Shown here in pieces: positions 18,601 to 26,980 of a stretch of DNA of 64,000 nucleotides. This stretch comes from Allochromatium humboldtianum (lineage in GTDB: Bacteria > Pseudomonadota > Gammaproteobacteria > Chromatiales > Chromatiaceae), in contig NZ_JABZEO010000002.1 of the NCBI RefSeq assembly GCF_013385175.1, forward strand, positions 372,001 through 436,000, written 5' to 3'. Both the position numbers and the translations under genes were made by a program. Position 1 is the stretch's first letter. The number at the start of each line of letters is the position of its first letter. Under the pieces are notes generated by a model that worked only from the letters and a program-made list of their open reading frames with translations, made no database searches and was not told the DNA's origin.

Positions 18601-19452
18601 CAGGGACCGACGGCCAAACTGCGTCTCGAAGGCGACAAGCTCAAGCTCGCCGACACCAAGGAGTATTTCGTGCGTCTCTCGCCGGGGATCGACATCAAGG
18701 TCGGTCCCAGCGGCGCCGTGGTGGGCGGCGAGATCCGCGTGCCCGAGGCGCGCATCCGTCCGCGCTCGCTGCCGGCCGGCACCGTCTCGCCGTCGAGCGA
18801 CGTGGTGCTCAAAGCCACACAGCCCAGCACTCCCTTCCCGGTCAGGCTCGATCTGCGTCTGGTGCTCGGCGACGAGGTCACGATCGACAGCTTCGGCGTG
18901 CGCGGGCGTCTCTCCGGCGCCCTGAGCGTGCTCCAAGAGCCGGGACGCGACATGCTGGGCGATGGTCAGTTGCAGATCACCGAGGGCCAATACCGGCTCA
19001 GCGGCGGTTTCGGCATCGCCGCCGAGCTGGGCGCGCCGCTCACCATCACCCAGGGCCGGCTGATCTATGCCAAGAGTCCGATCGGCAATCCGGGCCTGCT
19101 GCTCCAGGCTGAGCGCCAGGGCGGCGACACCACGGCCGGCGTTCGGGTGGTCGGCACCCTGCGCAATCCCAAGATGACCTTTTTCTCCGACAGCGATCCC
19201 GGTCTGACCCAGGCCGACATCACCAAGTATCTGATGACCGGCATCCCGCCCTCGGCCAACGATCGAACCGATCAGGCGGGGCTGGCGGTCGGCACCTATA
19301 TCGCCCCCAAGATCTATATGGAATACGAAAGCGGACTCGGCGACGAGTCCAACAAAGTCAAGCTACGTTACGACGTTTCCAAGCATATCGAACTCCAGAC
19401 CGAGACCGGTGAGAGTCAAGGTGCCGACATCTTCTTCAAATTCGAAAACTGA
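15670..19452 (+). CDS. tamB: TamB, inner-membrane anchored translocation and assembly module protein
   Basis: A 1260-residue AsmA-like protein. There is an N-terminal cytoplasmic tail of about 35 residues, one membrane helix (LGWIGWLAGSLLALVLILAA, roughly 38-60), then a very long periplasmic beta-rich region of repeated L-x-L strands. The C-terminal DUF490/TamB domain ends with YEYESGLGDESNKVKLRYD-like barrel-contacting strands and a final aromatic FKFEN. TamB-type proteins form a hydrophobic groove spanning the periplasm and are linked to phospholipid transport. Pairing with tamA 15 bp upstream makes the assignment firm. Confidence 0.93.
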   Translation: MDDTKTSASPPTAGSTETGASEAVPSPEPRLSKSRRLGWIGWLAGSLLALVLILAAGLGVLLGTQSGLRWGLDLAQRLAPETLSVGEIEGRVLDRLRLSDVTLHLPTLGLRIGALELDWSPRALLSGVLDVGRLAVRDLDVALGPSAEDDEPLTLPAIVLPLGVEVGELNLERLRIRKMGADEPLFALESARLADSRLVGGELDLGRLEARLLEPALSAGLQGRATLTDQYPLALDLDWALDLSPEARLAGEGRLSGDLQRLELTQALSGPVEVQLAAEVKDVLGALGWDGRIEVARVDVPAFRADLPPIEVQARLATQGTLAEAALSGTLDTRAPDRPELGQLALVLDLLWKENRLSVRSLELTEQVSNADLRLQGELDLSQEPGRFALEGDWKQLRWPLSGELVAESAEGALTASGSFESFVYRLSGKVAGPSVPSTGLELAGQGTASGTQLESFALDTLDGRLEGAGALTWAPELTWDLSLRAAGLNPGVQAPEWQGRIDGRLTSRGRLDAEGRPELTAVIEELSGRLREYPIAAGGQVRMEDGRLQIERLSASSGPSRLNLDGRIEQDLDLSFALESPDLANLWPEARGRLSASGRVQGTREAPRVTLDLKGEQMTLAENRVTELSGTAEVDLASDGRFALQFTGRDLAAGGMTWSGLELRGEGRMADHRLSARLTGQPLGLNLEATGALAANGGYSGRVSTLKLDSRDWGVWSLQRPLPLTLDGARIVAGPVCLRQAQGAGGCVGFEQTESGRWSAELDLDRLDFTLLKGLLPDTLAAEGAGRIKGRFQANGAVLSGQATAEIPRGQVTLDLGQNKRERLDFSSARLTLDAGATGLAARLAVPVAGLGRIDGELSLPGWRLDAPARPAQSLRGRVRAEVGDLKPLASLAPDISGLQGSISADLNLGGTLQRPGVSGRLGIKGVNFQLPLLALGVEDMNIEATAPSFERFDIRGSAKLGGGTLTLTGEGGTGGQGPTAKLRLEGDKLKLADTKEYFVRLSPGIDIKVGPSGAVVGGEIRVPEARIRPRSLPAGTVSPSSDVVLKATQPSTPFPVRLDLRLVLGDEVTIDSFGVRGRLSGALSVLQEPGRDMLGDGQLQITEGQYRLSGGFGIAAELGAPLTITQGRLIYAKSPIGNPGLLLQAERQGGDTTAGVRVVGTLRNPKMTFFSDSDPGLTQADITKYLMTGIPPSANDRTDQAGLAVGTYIAPKIYMEYESGLGDESNKVKLRYDVSKHIELQTETGESQGADIFFKFEN

Positions 19453-20380
19453 CCGGGCGCTCCGGCATCCGCGCGCCTGGCCGAGTTGGTTCGGGGTGTG
19501 GCTGATCCTGGCGCTGGGCCGGCTGCCCTTTCCGCTACTGTGGGTGCTCGGCTCGGTGTTCGGGCGTCTCGCCTATCTCATGGCCGGCTCGCGGCGTCTG
19601 GTCGCGCGGCGCAATCTGGAGATCTGCTTTCCCGAGAGCACGCCTGCCGAGCGCGAACGTCTGCTGCGCGCCCATTTCGGCCGGCTCGGCGTGGCCGCGT
19701 TCTGTCAGGGTGTGGCCTGGAGCGCACCGCGCGCGCGGCTGGCGCGTCTGGTGCGGCTGCGCCACCGCGAGCGCGTCGATGCCTGTATCGCCGAAGGACG
19801 ACCGGTCATCATCCTGCTGCCGCATTTCGTCGGACTGGAGCTCGGCGCTCAGGCCTTTTCGGCCCTGGTGCATTCGGGTAGCTGCATGTACCAGAAGATC
19901 CGCAATCCGGTGTTCGAGCATCACGTCAAGCGCACGCGCGGGCGCTTCGGCGGTCTCTCGGTCGAGCGCCAGGACGATCTGCGCGGACTGGTGCGCGAGA
20001 TCAAGCGCGGCACGCCCTTTCTATACCTGCCCGATCAGGATGGCGGGCGGCGTGGGATCTTCGTCCCGTTCTGTGGTATCCCGGCCTCGACCGTGCCCAT
20101 GCTCGGGCGCTTCGCGGCCATGACAGGGGCTGTGGTCATTCCGACCATTCCGCGTTTCCTGCCCTGGGGACAGGGGATGGAGCTGATCTTCGACCCGCCG
20201 CTCGACGACTTCCCGAGCGGCGATCCGGAGCACGACACGGCGCGCATGAACCGGATCATCGAAGCCTGCGTGCGTGACACACCGGATCAATATTTCTGGG
20301 TCCACCGTCGCTTCAAGACCCGCCCGCCGGGCGAGGCGCCCATCTATCCGCCCAAGCGCAAGAAGCGCAGACATGGTTGA
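19409..20380 (+). CDS. Lipid A biosynthesis acyltransferase-like (LpxL/HtrB family)
   Basis: Up to 323 residues. One N-terminal membrane helix (WFGVWLILALGRLPFPLLWV) is followed by the LABLP acyltransferase fold. The catalytic HX4E motif is in LLPHFVGLELGAQ (H and E present). The block PDQDGGRRGIFVPFCGIPAST corresponds to the D-Q-x4-G-x-FVPFFG region of the family. It probably transfers an acyl chain to lipid A at the inner membrane. The GTG at 19409 overlaps the end of tamB by 44 bases; a start 4 codons downstream is also possible. It is followed by an 8-bp overlap with the next gene. Confidence 0.85.
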   Translation: MRVKVPTSSSNSKTDRALRHPRAWPSWFGVWLILALGRLPFPLLWVLGSVFGRLAYLMAGSRRLVARRNLEICFPESTPAERERLLRAHFGRLGVAAFCQGVAWSAPRARLARLVRLRHRERVDACIAEGRPVIILLPHFVGLELGAQAFSALVHSGSCMYQKIRNPVFEHHVKRTRGRFGGLSVERQDDLRGLVREIKRGTPFLYLPDQDGGRRGIFVPFCGIPASTVPMLGRFAAMTGAVVIPTIPRFLPWGQGMELIFDPPLDDFPSGDPEHDTARMNRIIEACVRDTPDQYFWVHRRFKTRPPGEAPIYPPKRKKRRHG

Positions 20381-21338
20381 TCCGGACGTTCGCACGGGCG
20401 CCCTGCGTCTGGGGCGGGTGCGCGACTGGCTGTTCGGCGGGGCGTTGTTGCTGGCGCTGGTGGTCGCGGTCGAGTTCCTGGTCGGCTGGGGGCCATTGCT
20501 GGCGCCCTGGCGCGAACTCTCGCCCTGGCTGCTCGCCTGGCTGTTCCTGCTCACGGCGCTGAGCTATGGACTGCGCGCGGTGCGGGTGAGTGACTATTTC
20601 GGCGCCCGCCTGACCGGGCGCTTCCCGGCCGTGCTGCGGCTGACCATCCTGCACAACACGGCCAACAATCTGCTGCCGATGCGCACGGGCGAGCTGGTCT
20701 TTCCCTGGCTGATGCGCCGCTATTTCGGGCAGGGGCTGCTGGACTCGGCCGCCGCGCTGGTCTGGATCCGGCTGCTCGATCTGCACTTCCTGGCGCTGAT
20801 CGGCCTTTTGATCCTCCAGCTCGGGCATCCCTCCTGGCTGTGGTGGCTGGCGGGCGGACTCTGGATCCTGGGACTCGGCGTCCTGATCGTCCTGTCCGGG
20901 ATGGGTGAGTCGGCCAAGCTGGCCGGCGCGGGGCGCCTGCGTTCGATCCTGCGCCGGGTGCTCCAGGCCGCGCCGGGCGACCCCTGGCTGATCGCGCGCG
21001 TCTATGGCTGGACGGCGCTGATCTGGAGCCTGAAGTTCGTTGCCTTCACCAGTCTGCTCAGATTCTTCCTGCCGATCGATGTCTGGCGGCTGCTGGCCGG
21101 GGTCATGGGGGCCGAGCTCTCCAGCGTGCTGCCCTTCCACGGCATCGCCGGGTCCGGCAGCTACGAGCTGGCGGCGGTCGCGGCCCTGGCCCCGCTCGGG
21201 GTCGATCCGAAGCTGGCGCTGGCCGGCGCGGTCAATCTGCACCTGTTCCTGCTCGGCAGCACGCTGTTGCTCGGCGCGCTGGCCTTTCTCTTGCCCAGAG
21301 GTGCGATGCCGGCCGAGGCGCGCGCCATCGCTCCCTGA
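20373..21338 (+). CDS. Flippase-like / LPG synthase TM-region membrane protein (UPF0104)
   Basis: A 321-residue integral membrane protein with about eight hydrophobic helices. It carries the family signature LHNTANNLLPMRTGELVFPWLMRRY near residue 90-115 and a late LPFHGIAGSGSYELA segment, which are characteristic of the lysylphosphatidylglycerol synthetase transmembrane or flippase-like domain. No catalytic GNAT domain is attached. The family is thought to move lipids or lipid-linked sugars across the membrane, but the substrate is unknown. I chose the ATG at 20373, which overlaps the acyltransferase stop by 8 bases. The position fits a lipid-related operon. Confidence 0.8.
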   Translation: MVDPDVRTGALRLGRVRDWLFGGALLLALVVAVEFLVGWGPLLAPWRELSPWLLAWLFLLTALSYGLRAVRVSDYFGARLTGRFPAVLRLTILHNTANNLLPMRTGELVFPWLMRRYFGQGLLDSAAALVWIRLLDLHFLALIGLLILQLGHPSWLWWLAGGLWILGLGVLIVLSGMGESAKLAGAGRLRSILRRVLQAAPGDPWLIARVYGWTALIWSLKFVAFTSLLRFFLPIDVWRLLAGVMGAELSSVLPFHGIAGSGSYELAAVAALAPLGVDPKLALAGAVNLHLFLLGSTLLLGALAFLLPRGAMPAEARAIAP

Positions 21339-21393
21339 GCTCCATCCAGCCGCGACGGCACGATCACGCACGACCGGCCGCGCGGCGGCTGGC

Positions 21394-22353
21394 TCAGAAG
21401 TGATGCACGTAGCGCAGATTCAGCCGCGCACCCTCGGGCCGATTCTCGGCCAGGGTCTCCCAATAGAGATTGGCGAACAGGTGATCGTTCTTGGAGACGT
21501 GATAGACGAGTCCCGGCCCGATACCGAGCACCTGCTCCTTGCTGTCCGACAGCTCGCGCCCGTCGACCTTGCTCTCGGTGATCTGCTTGAGATAGTAGCC
21601 GTTGATGCCGAGCCGCAGACGGTTGGGGATGACCTCGTAGGCACTGGCGAAGTTCAGATGGATGGCCTGACCGGCCTGTGAGTCGTCGGCGCCGAGTGCA
21701 CTGTTGGGGTCGGAGTTCTCAGCGTTCCAGAGATAGTGCAGACGCCAGGAGACTGTCCACTTGGGATCGATGAAGAAGGTCGCCGCCCAGTAGGGATTGA
21801 AGGAGAAGACGTTGCTGCCCGGATTGAGCGCATGATCGGGGTCATAGTCCCCGGTCGGCAGGAGCATCTGCAACTCGATCCGCTGCATGAAGCGCGGTCC
21901 GTTCGGTCCCATGACGGGATCCCATTGCAGAAAAGGGCCGACCAGCAGATCGCCGAGATTGCCGCTGTTGTTCGATAGGGCCAGATTATCGCCGGGATCG
22001 ATATCGAAGCCGGCGATCGGCAACATGAAGTTCAGACCCCATTTGCCGCCCAGCAGCAGCTCCTGATCGGACGAGTAGAGCAACTGTGTCAGACTGACGT
22101 TGACGTCCACCTCGGCCTTTTCGAGTCCGCGCCCGGTCGGCAGGCGCAGGTCGTCACCGTCGGCATCCTTGAGACGCCCCTGACGGTAGAACTGGAAGTA
22201 TTGCTGGGCATACCAGCCCGGACCGGCCGGCGGTCCACCGTCGAGGAAGCTGGTGAATCCGAGATTCACAGACGGCAGATCATAGGCCGACACCATGGGC
22301 GCTGTGGTCAGCGCCAGGGTGGCGGCCAGGGATTTCAGAGCGGACAGGCGCAT
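21394..22353 (-). CDS. SphA/MetA-like outer-membrane beta-barrel protein
   Basis: A 319-residue exported protein. The signal peptide is residues 1-23 (MRLSALKSLAATLALTTAPMVSA). The mature part starts YDLPSVNLGFTSFLDGGPPAGPG and has alternating amphipathic strands with aromatic girdles, for example VFSFNPYWAATFFIDPKWTVSWRLHYLWN, and ends in RYVHHF with a terminal aromatic. This matches the SphA/'meta-pathway phenol degradation' transporter family of outer-membrane proteins, whose substrates are mostly unknown. The ATG at 22351-22353 was chosen for its signal peptide and an AAGAGG ribosome site. It is convergent with the flippase-like gene. Confidence 0.75.
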   Translation of the reverse strand: MRLSALKSLAATLALTTAPMVSAYDLPSVNLGFTSFLDGGPPAGPGWYAQQYFQFYRQGRLKDADGDDLRLPTGRGLEKAEVDVNVSLTQLLYSSDQELLLGGKWGLNFMLPIAGFDIDPGDNLALSNNSGNLGDLLVGPFLQWDPVMGPNGPRFMQRIELQMLLPTGDYDPDHALNPGSNVFSFNPYWAATFFIDPKWTVSWRLHYLWNAENSDPNSALGADDSQAGQAIHLNFASAYEVIPNRLRLGINGYYLKQITESKVDGRELSDSKEQVLGIGPGLVYHVSKNDHLFANLYWETLAENRPEGARLNLRYVHHF

Positions 22354-22480
22354 CGGAAGCCTCTTGTCGTTGTGTTTGGAGTCGAGCGCGCGGAAAGGTA
22401 ACACAACTGCAATCGGCATCCGAGCCGGGGCGAGACCGGCGGCCGAACGGCGCGCGCGGCCCGATCCGGGGCGGATGTGA

Positions 22481-22795
22481 TCAGGTCAGGCTGCATGCCA
22501 TGGGCGGTCCGAACCATCCCGAGTTGCTTGGCCGGATCGGTCTGGTCGGCATCTGGGTGGCGGGTGGATCGAGCGAGTTGAGGTATCTCCAGATGCAGCT
22601 CGCAAAGAACTCGGCATCCTCCTGAAGGAACTCCAAGCGTGCTATTTTCGTGTAATGCTGCCGAATGGTTTCGGCATGCCGGGCCGCGAACGCATACTCC
22701 GATAGCCGGCGATCTCTCATCAGCGCTGATTTGACGTCTGGAATCGTGGCCAGATCATCGAAGAAAGCGCTGCCAATACGAATCGTCTCGGGCAT
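22481..22795 (-). CDS. Small protein of unknown family, paralog B (Cys-containing tail)
   Basis: A 104-residue protein starting MPETIRIGSAFFDDL. Two adjacent ATGs exist; I chose 22793-22795 because it aligns with the start of paralog A and has GGAGG 7 bases upstream. The first 72 residues share the IRIG, DLAT, FAARHA, EDAEFFA and IW-YL blocks with the protein at 8613-8933. The tail is different and Pro-rich and ends GWFGPPMACSLT, again with Ala-Cys close to the C-terminus. The upstream DNA is AT-rich. No family is recognised and no obvious partner gene sits beside it. It is divergent from smc. Confidence 0.75.
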   Translation of the reverse strand: MPETIRIGSAFFDDLATIPDVKSALMRDRRLSEYAFAARHAETIRQHYTKIARLEFLQEDAEFFASCIWRYLNSLDPPATQMPTRPIRPSNSGWFGPPMACSLT

Positions 22796-23189
22796 CATCC
22801 GTCCTCCCCTGGCTTTCAAGAAAACCATGAATTTCTTATTTTGTATAATACTGATCCAATTGAAGTTCTTCTGAGCTCGCGGAATCGTCTTCCATGGCGT
22901 TTGATTCAAGACCCGACGATGAATAACGTCGATTCACAACCTTGTCAATAGCTTGTTAATTCGTGCATGGGCTTTTCTCTGGTTTGTGAGTCGCGTCAAA
23001 TGTTTCTGGCGTCGATAGAGGATGATTCCGTGTGTTATGCCACGAAAAGTTTAAATTCTGGTGCGCGGTCGTCGGCGACGGGTGAGTCGTGACCCGGTAT
23101 CGCCGTGGCTGGAGACATTCGGCCACGCAAGGTATGCTCCACGCCCTAACATCCAAGCCTTCGACCCACTGGACTCCAAGACCGCACCG
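22796..23189. other. Intergenic region between small gene and smc
   Basis: About 390 bp between divergent genes. The left 80 bp carry the ribosome site and an AT-rich stretch with a TATTATAC element that could be the -10 box of the small minus-strand gene, plus a GAAGAACTTC palindrome. The middle remains relatively AT-rich. I see no convincing gene, RNA or terminator in it. The smc promoter must lie in the right half but cannot be placed with confidence. Confidence 0.55.
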
Positions 23190-26100
23190 ATGAGACTCGA
23201 GCGCATCAAGCTCGCCGGCTTCAAATCCTTCGTCGATCCGACGACCGTGCATTTTCCGAGCAATCTGGTCGGCATCGTCGGCCCGAACGGTTGCGGCAAA
23301 TCCAACGTCATCGACGCGGTGCGCTGGGTGATGGGCGAGTCCTCAGCCAAGATGCTGCGCGGCGAGTCCATGGCCGACGTCATCTTCAATGGCAGCACCG
23401 GGCGCAAGCCGGTCGGCGTGGCCAGCATCGAGCTGATCTTCGACAACAGCGACGGCGGGGCCGGGGGCGAGTATGCGGCCTTCGATCAGATCTCGGTCAA
23501 GCGTCAGGTCGCGCGCGACGGTCAATCCAGCTACTTCCTCAACGGCACCCGCTGCCGGCGGCGCGACATCCAGGATCTGTTTCTCGGCACCGGACTCGGG
23601 CCGCGTTCTTACGCCATCATCGAGCAGGGGATGATCTCGCGCATCATCGAGGCGCGTCCGGAGGATCTGCGGCTGTTTCTGGAAGAGGCGGCGGGGATCT
23701 CCAAGTACAAGGAGCGTCGGCGCGAGACCGAGAACCGGATGCGCCATACGCGCGAGAATCTCGACCGGCTCAACGACGTGCGCGAGGAAGTCGGCAAACA
23801 GTTGCTGCATCTGGAGCGTCAGGCGGCGACAGCCGAGAAATACACCCAGTTGCGCGCCGAGGAACGCCGTCTGGATCTGGAACTCAAGGCGCTGCGCTGG
23901 CGCGCGCTCGACGATGAACTCCAGGCGCTGAGCCGGCGTCTGGCCGAGGCCGAGAACCAGGGCGAAGCGGGTCTGGCCGAACAGCGGCGGCTGGAGGCCG
24001 AGATCGAGTCCAAACGCGAGGCGTACAACGCCGCTTCCGACGACTTCAACGCGATCCAGGGGCGCTATTACGCCGTCGGCGCCGAGATCGCCCGCGCCGA
24101 GCAGGCCATCCAGTTCGCCAACGAGGAACGCGGTCGGCGCGAGGCCGAGCTGGTGCGGCTCGATCAGGAACTCTATGAGGCCGGGCAGCATCTGGAGCGC
24201 GATCGTGAGCGTCTGACCGAGATCGAGCGCGCGCTCGCCGAGGACGAGCCGCAGCTGGAACAGGCCGAGTCCGAGTTGTCGGAGGCGACGGGTTCGCTCA
24301 TGACGCTCGAAGACCAGCTCAAGTCCTGGGAATCCGAGTGGGACGCCTTCAACGCCGAGGCCGCGCGACCATCCGAGCAGGCGCAGTTGGAGCGCGCCCG
24401 ACTCACGGCGCTGGAGCAGGCCCAGGGACGCGAGCGCGAGCGTCGGCGCCGGATCGAGGAGGAACGCGCGCGGCTGGATGAGTCCGATGTCTCGGCACGG
24501 CTGGAGGAACTGAGCGAGCGTGAATCCATGCTCGACGAGCGGATCGATGCCCTGGAAGACGAACGCGACGCGGTGCTCGAATCCCTGGCTGGACACGAGA
24601 CGGCGTTGCGCGCGCTGGCCGATACGCTCGATCAGGTTCGCACCCGTCTGCGCGAAGCCAAGGGACGTCTGGCCTCGCTGACGGCGCTCCAGGAATCGGC
24701 CCTGGCCGACACCGATGTCGAGCGCCGCGACTGGCTGGCGAGCCGGGGGCTGGCGGGCGCGGCGCGTCTGGTCGAGCAGCTCAAAGTCGAACCGGGCTGG
24801 GAGCGCGCGGTCGAGATTCGGCTTGGACAGGCCCTGCGCGCCGTGACGGTCGAGGCGCTGGAGACGGTCGTGGCGGACGCCGGCGAACTGCCGCCCGGTC
24901 TGGTGTTGCTCGAAACGATGGGCGGTCCCGTACCTGATTCCGAGTCCGAGACCGGATACTGGCGGCTCGGCCAGCGCGCCCAGTCGCCCTGGCCGATCGG
25001 CGGGCTGCTCGGCCCGACGCACACGGTCGCTCATCTGCGCGAGGCGCTGGCGGCGCGTCATGATCTGAGCCGCGACGCGACCCTGATCACGCCCGAAGGC
25101 ATCGAGGTCGGGCGTCACTGGCTGCGCGTCCCGGAGCGCGACGGCGCCTCGGGCGTGCTGGAGCGCGCCGAGAGCATCGCCGCGCTCGAATCCGAGCTGG
25201 CCGCGCTCGCCGACGAGGAGGCCGAACGGCTCGACGAAGAGATCGAACTGCGCGACGCGCGCACCGACTCAGAACAGCGTCGACTCGCGCTCGAATCCGA
25301 ACTGACCGGCCTGGAGCGCGAGCGCTCGGCCTTGCGCTCCGAACTGAGCGCTCTGCGCACGCGCGTCGAGCATCAGTCCGAGCGTCGGCGCGCACTCGAC
25401 GAGGAATGGGCCGACCTGGAACGCCAGAGCGCCGAATCGCTCGCTGAGATGGAAGACACGCGCGAACGCCTGCACGACTGGCTCGATCAGATGGAGACCC
25501 TGGCCGAACAGCGGGTCACGCTGGAGCAGGAACGCACCCGTCTGCGCACCCAGGTCGCCGCAAGCCGCGAGCGCGAACGCACCTGCCGCGACCGGGCGCA
25601 GTCCCTGCGCATCCGGGTCGAGTCCAACCGCGCCGCGCGCGAGGCGACCCGCCAGAGCCAGACGCGCGCCCAGGCCCAGCAGACCCAGTTGCTCGAACGC
25701 CGCGATGAGCTGATCGCCGCGCTGGAGGAAAGCGTCGAGCCGCTGGCCGAACAGCGCGAACGACTCGACGAACATCTGGTGCGCCGCGTCGAGGTCGAGG
25801 ACGAATTGCAGGGCGCCCGCCAGCGGCGCGAAACGCTGGAAGCCGAGGTCCGCATGCTGGAGCAGTCGCGTCAGCGCGCCGAGCAGGCGGTCCAGGCCAA
25901 CCAGCGCGGACTGGACACCGTGCGGCTGGAGCGTCAGGAGCGTCTGGTGCGCCAGCGCACGCTGGAGGAACAGTTCGCCGAACTCGGCGCCAGTCAGGGC
26001 GCGATCCTGGAATCACTCGACCCGGCGGCGACCGAGACCGTCTGGCAGGAGGAACTGAGCAAGGTCGCCGCGCGCATCCAGCGTCTGGGCGCGGTCAATC

Positions 26101-26702
26101 TGGCGGCGGTCGATGAATTCAAGGAACAGTCCGAACGCAAGACCTACCTCGATGCTCAGCACGACGACATCGCCCGTTCGCTGGAGACCCTGGAGCAGGC
26201 GATCCGCAAGATCGATCGCGAGACCCGCAGCCGCTTCAAGGAGACCTATGATCAGGTCGATCAGGGCTTCCAGCAGCTCTTTCCGCGTCTGTTCGGCGGC
26301 GGACAGGCCTATCTGGAACTGACCGACGAGGATCTGCTCGAAACCGGCGTCAGCGTCATGGCACGCCCGCCCGGCAAGCGCAACTCCAGCATCCATCTGC
26401 TCTCGGGCGGCGAGAAGGCCCTGACCGCCGTGGCGCTGGTGTTCGCCATCTTCCAGCTCAACCCGGCGCCCTTCTGTATGCTCGACGAGGTCGACGCCCC
26501 GCTCGACGATGCCAATGTCGGGCGCTTCTGCGAGCTGGTGCGCGCGATGTCGGAGCAGGTGCAGTTCATCTTCATCAGTCACAACAAGGTGACGATGGAG
26601 ATCGCCCACCACCTGATGGGCGTGACCATGCACGAGCCGGGTGTGTCGCGTCTGGTCAGCGTCGACGTCGACGAGGCGGTGCGTCTGGCGACCCATGGTT
26701 GA
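23190..26702 (+). CDS. smc: Chromosome segregation protein SMC
   Basis: A 1170-residue SMC protein. Walker A GPNGCGKSN is at 31-39. A long coiled coil runs from about 170 to 500, a hinge domain from about 520 to 650 (around GLAGAARLVEQLKVEPGWE), and a second coiled coil to about 1000. The C-terminal head has the signature HLLSGGEKALTAVALVFAI and Walker B FCMLDEVDAPLDD. It condenses and organises the chromosome with its ScpA/ScpB partners, which are not in the window. The start MRLERIKLAGFKSFVD is the canonical family N-terminus, so ATG 23190 is preferred over the longer frame. Confidence 0.96.
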   Translation: MRLERIKLAGFKSFVDPTTVHFPSNLVGIVGPNGCGKSNVIDAVRWVMGESSAKMLRGESMADVIFNGSTGRKPVGVASIELIFDNSDGGAGGEYAAFDQISVKRQVARDGQSSYFLNGTRCRRRDIQDLFLGTGLGPRSYAIIEQGMISRIIEARPEDLRLFLEEAAGISKYKERRRETENRMRHTRENLDRLNDVREEVGKQLLHLERQAATAEKYTQLRAEERRLDLELKALRWRALDDELQALSRRLAEAENQGEAGLAEQRRLEAEIESKREAYNAASDDFNAIQGRYYAVGAEIARAEQAIQFANEERGRREAELVRLDQELYEAGQHLERDRERLTEIERALAEDEPQLEQAESELSEATGSLMTLEDQLKSWESEWDAFNAEAARPSEQAQLERARLTALEQAQGRERERRRRIEEERARLDESDVSARLEELSERESMLDERIDALEDERDAVLESLAGHETALRALADTLDQVRTRLREAKGRLASLTALQESALADTDVERRDWLASRGLAGAARLVEQLKVEPGWERAVEIRLGQALRAVTVEALETVVADAGELPPGLVLLETMGGPVPDSESETGYWRLGQRAQSPWPIGGLLGPTHTVAHLREALAARHDLSRDATLITPEGIEVGRHWLRVPERDGASGVLERAESIAALESELAALADEEAERLDEEIELRDARTDSEQRRLALESELTGLERERSALRSELSALRTRVEHQSERRRALDEEWADLERQSAESLAEMEDTRERLHDWLDQMETLAEQRVTLEQERTRLRTQVAASRERERTCRDRAQSLRIRVESNRAAREATRQSQTRAQAQQTQLLERRDELIAALEESVEPLAEQRERLDEHLVRRVEVEDELQGARQRRETLEAEVRMLEQSRQRAEQAVQANQRGLDTVRLERQERLVRQRTLEEQFAELGASQGAILESLDPAATETVWQEELSKVAARIQRLGAVNLAAVDEFKEQSERKTYLDAQHDDIARSLETLEQAIRKIDRETRSRFKETYDQVDQGFQQLFPRLFGGGQAYLELTDEDLLETGVSVMARPPGKRNSSIHLLSGGEKALTAVALVFAIFQLNPAPFCMLDEVDAPLDDANVGRFCELVRAMSEQVQFIFISHNKVTMEIAHHLMGVTMHEPGVSRLVSVDVDEAVRLATHG

Positions 26703-26719
26703 CAAGCCAAAAGCTCCAT

Positions 26720-26747
26720 AAAAAAGCCCCGCCGGGAAAGGCGGGGC
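26720..26747 (-). terminator. Rho-independent terminator of amrS
   Basis: On the minus strand, the 8-bp stem GCCCCGCC/GGCGGGGC with a 6-nt loop (26726-26747) is followed by TTTTTT. It lies about 235 bp downstream of the amrS stop. No T-run follows on the plus strand, so it does not obviously serve smc. Confidence 0.8.
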
Positions 26748-26980
26748 GAATCACCACTGAGGAGGTCAGAGAACGAGACAGAGGGAAAAGCCTCAACTCT
26801 GCCGCCTTCAATTCAGCATTTTCAGTGCCGGCTTTGATCGAAGAGCTGTTTTCACTGCCTTATCAATCTTCTACAAACAGCGACCGATGGGGCGTGTGGC
26901 CGGATTCACGGCGAATCAAAGCCATTTCTTGCCCTGGATTCGACCCGCTCGCACTCGATTGGTGCATCGAGCCGCCTCCT

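Noticed and set aside
26748-26980. A possible small gene between smc and amrS
   Set aside because: The short open frames lack ribosome sites and resemble no family; the terminator at 26720-26747 explains the only clear structure.
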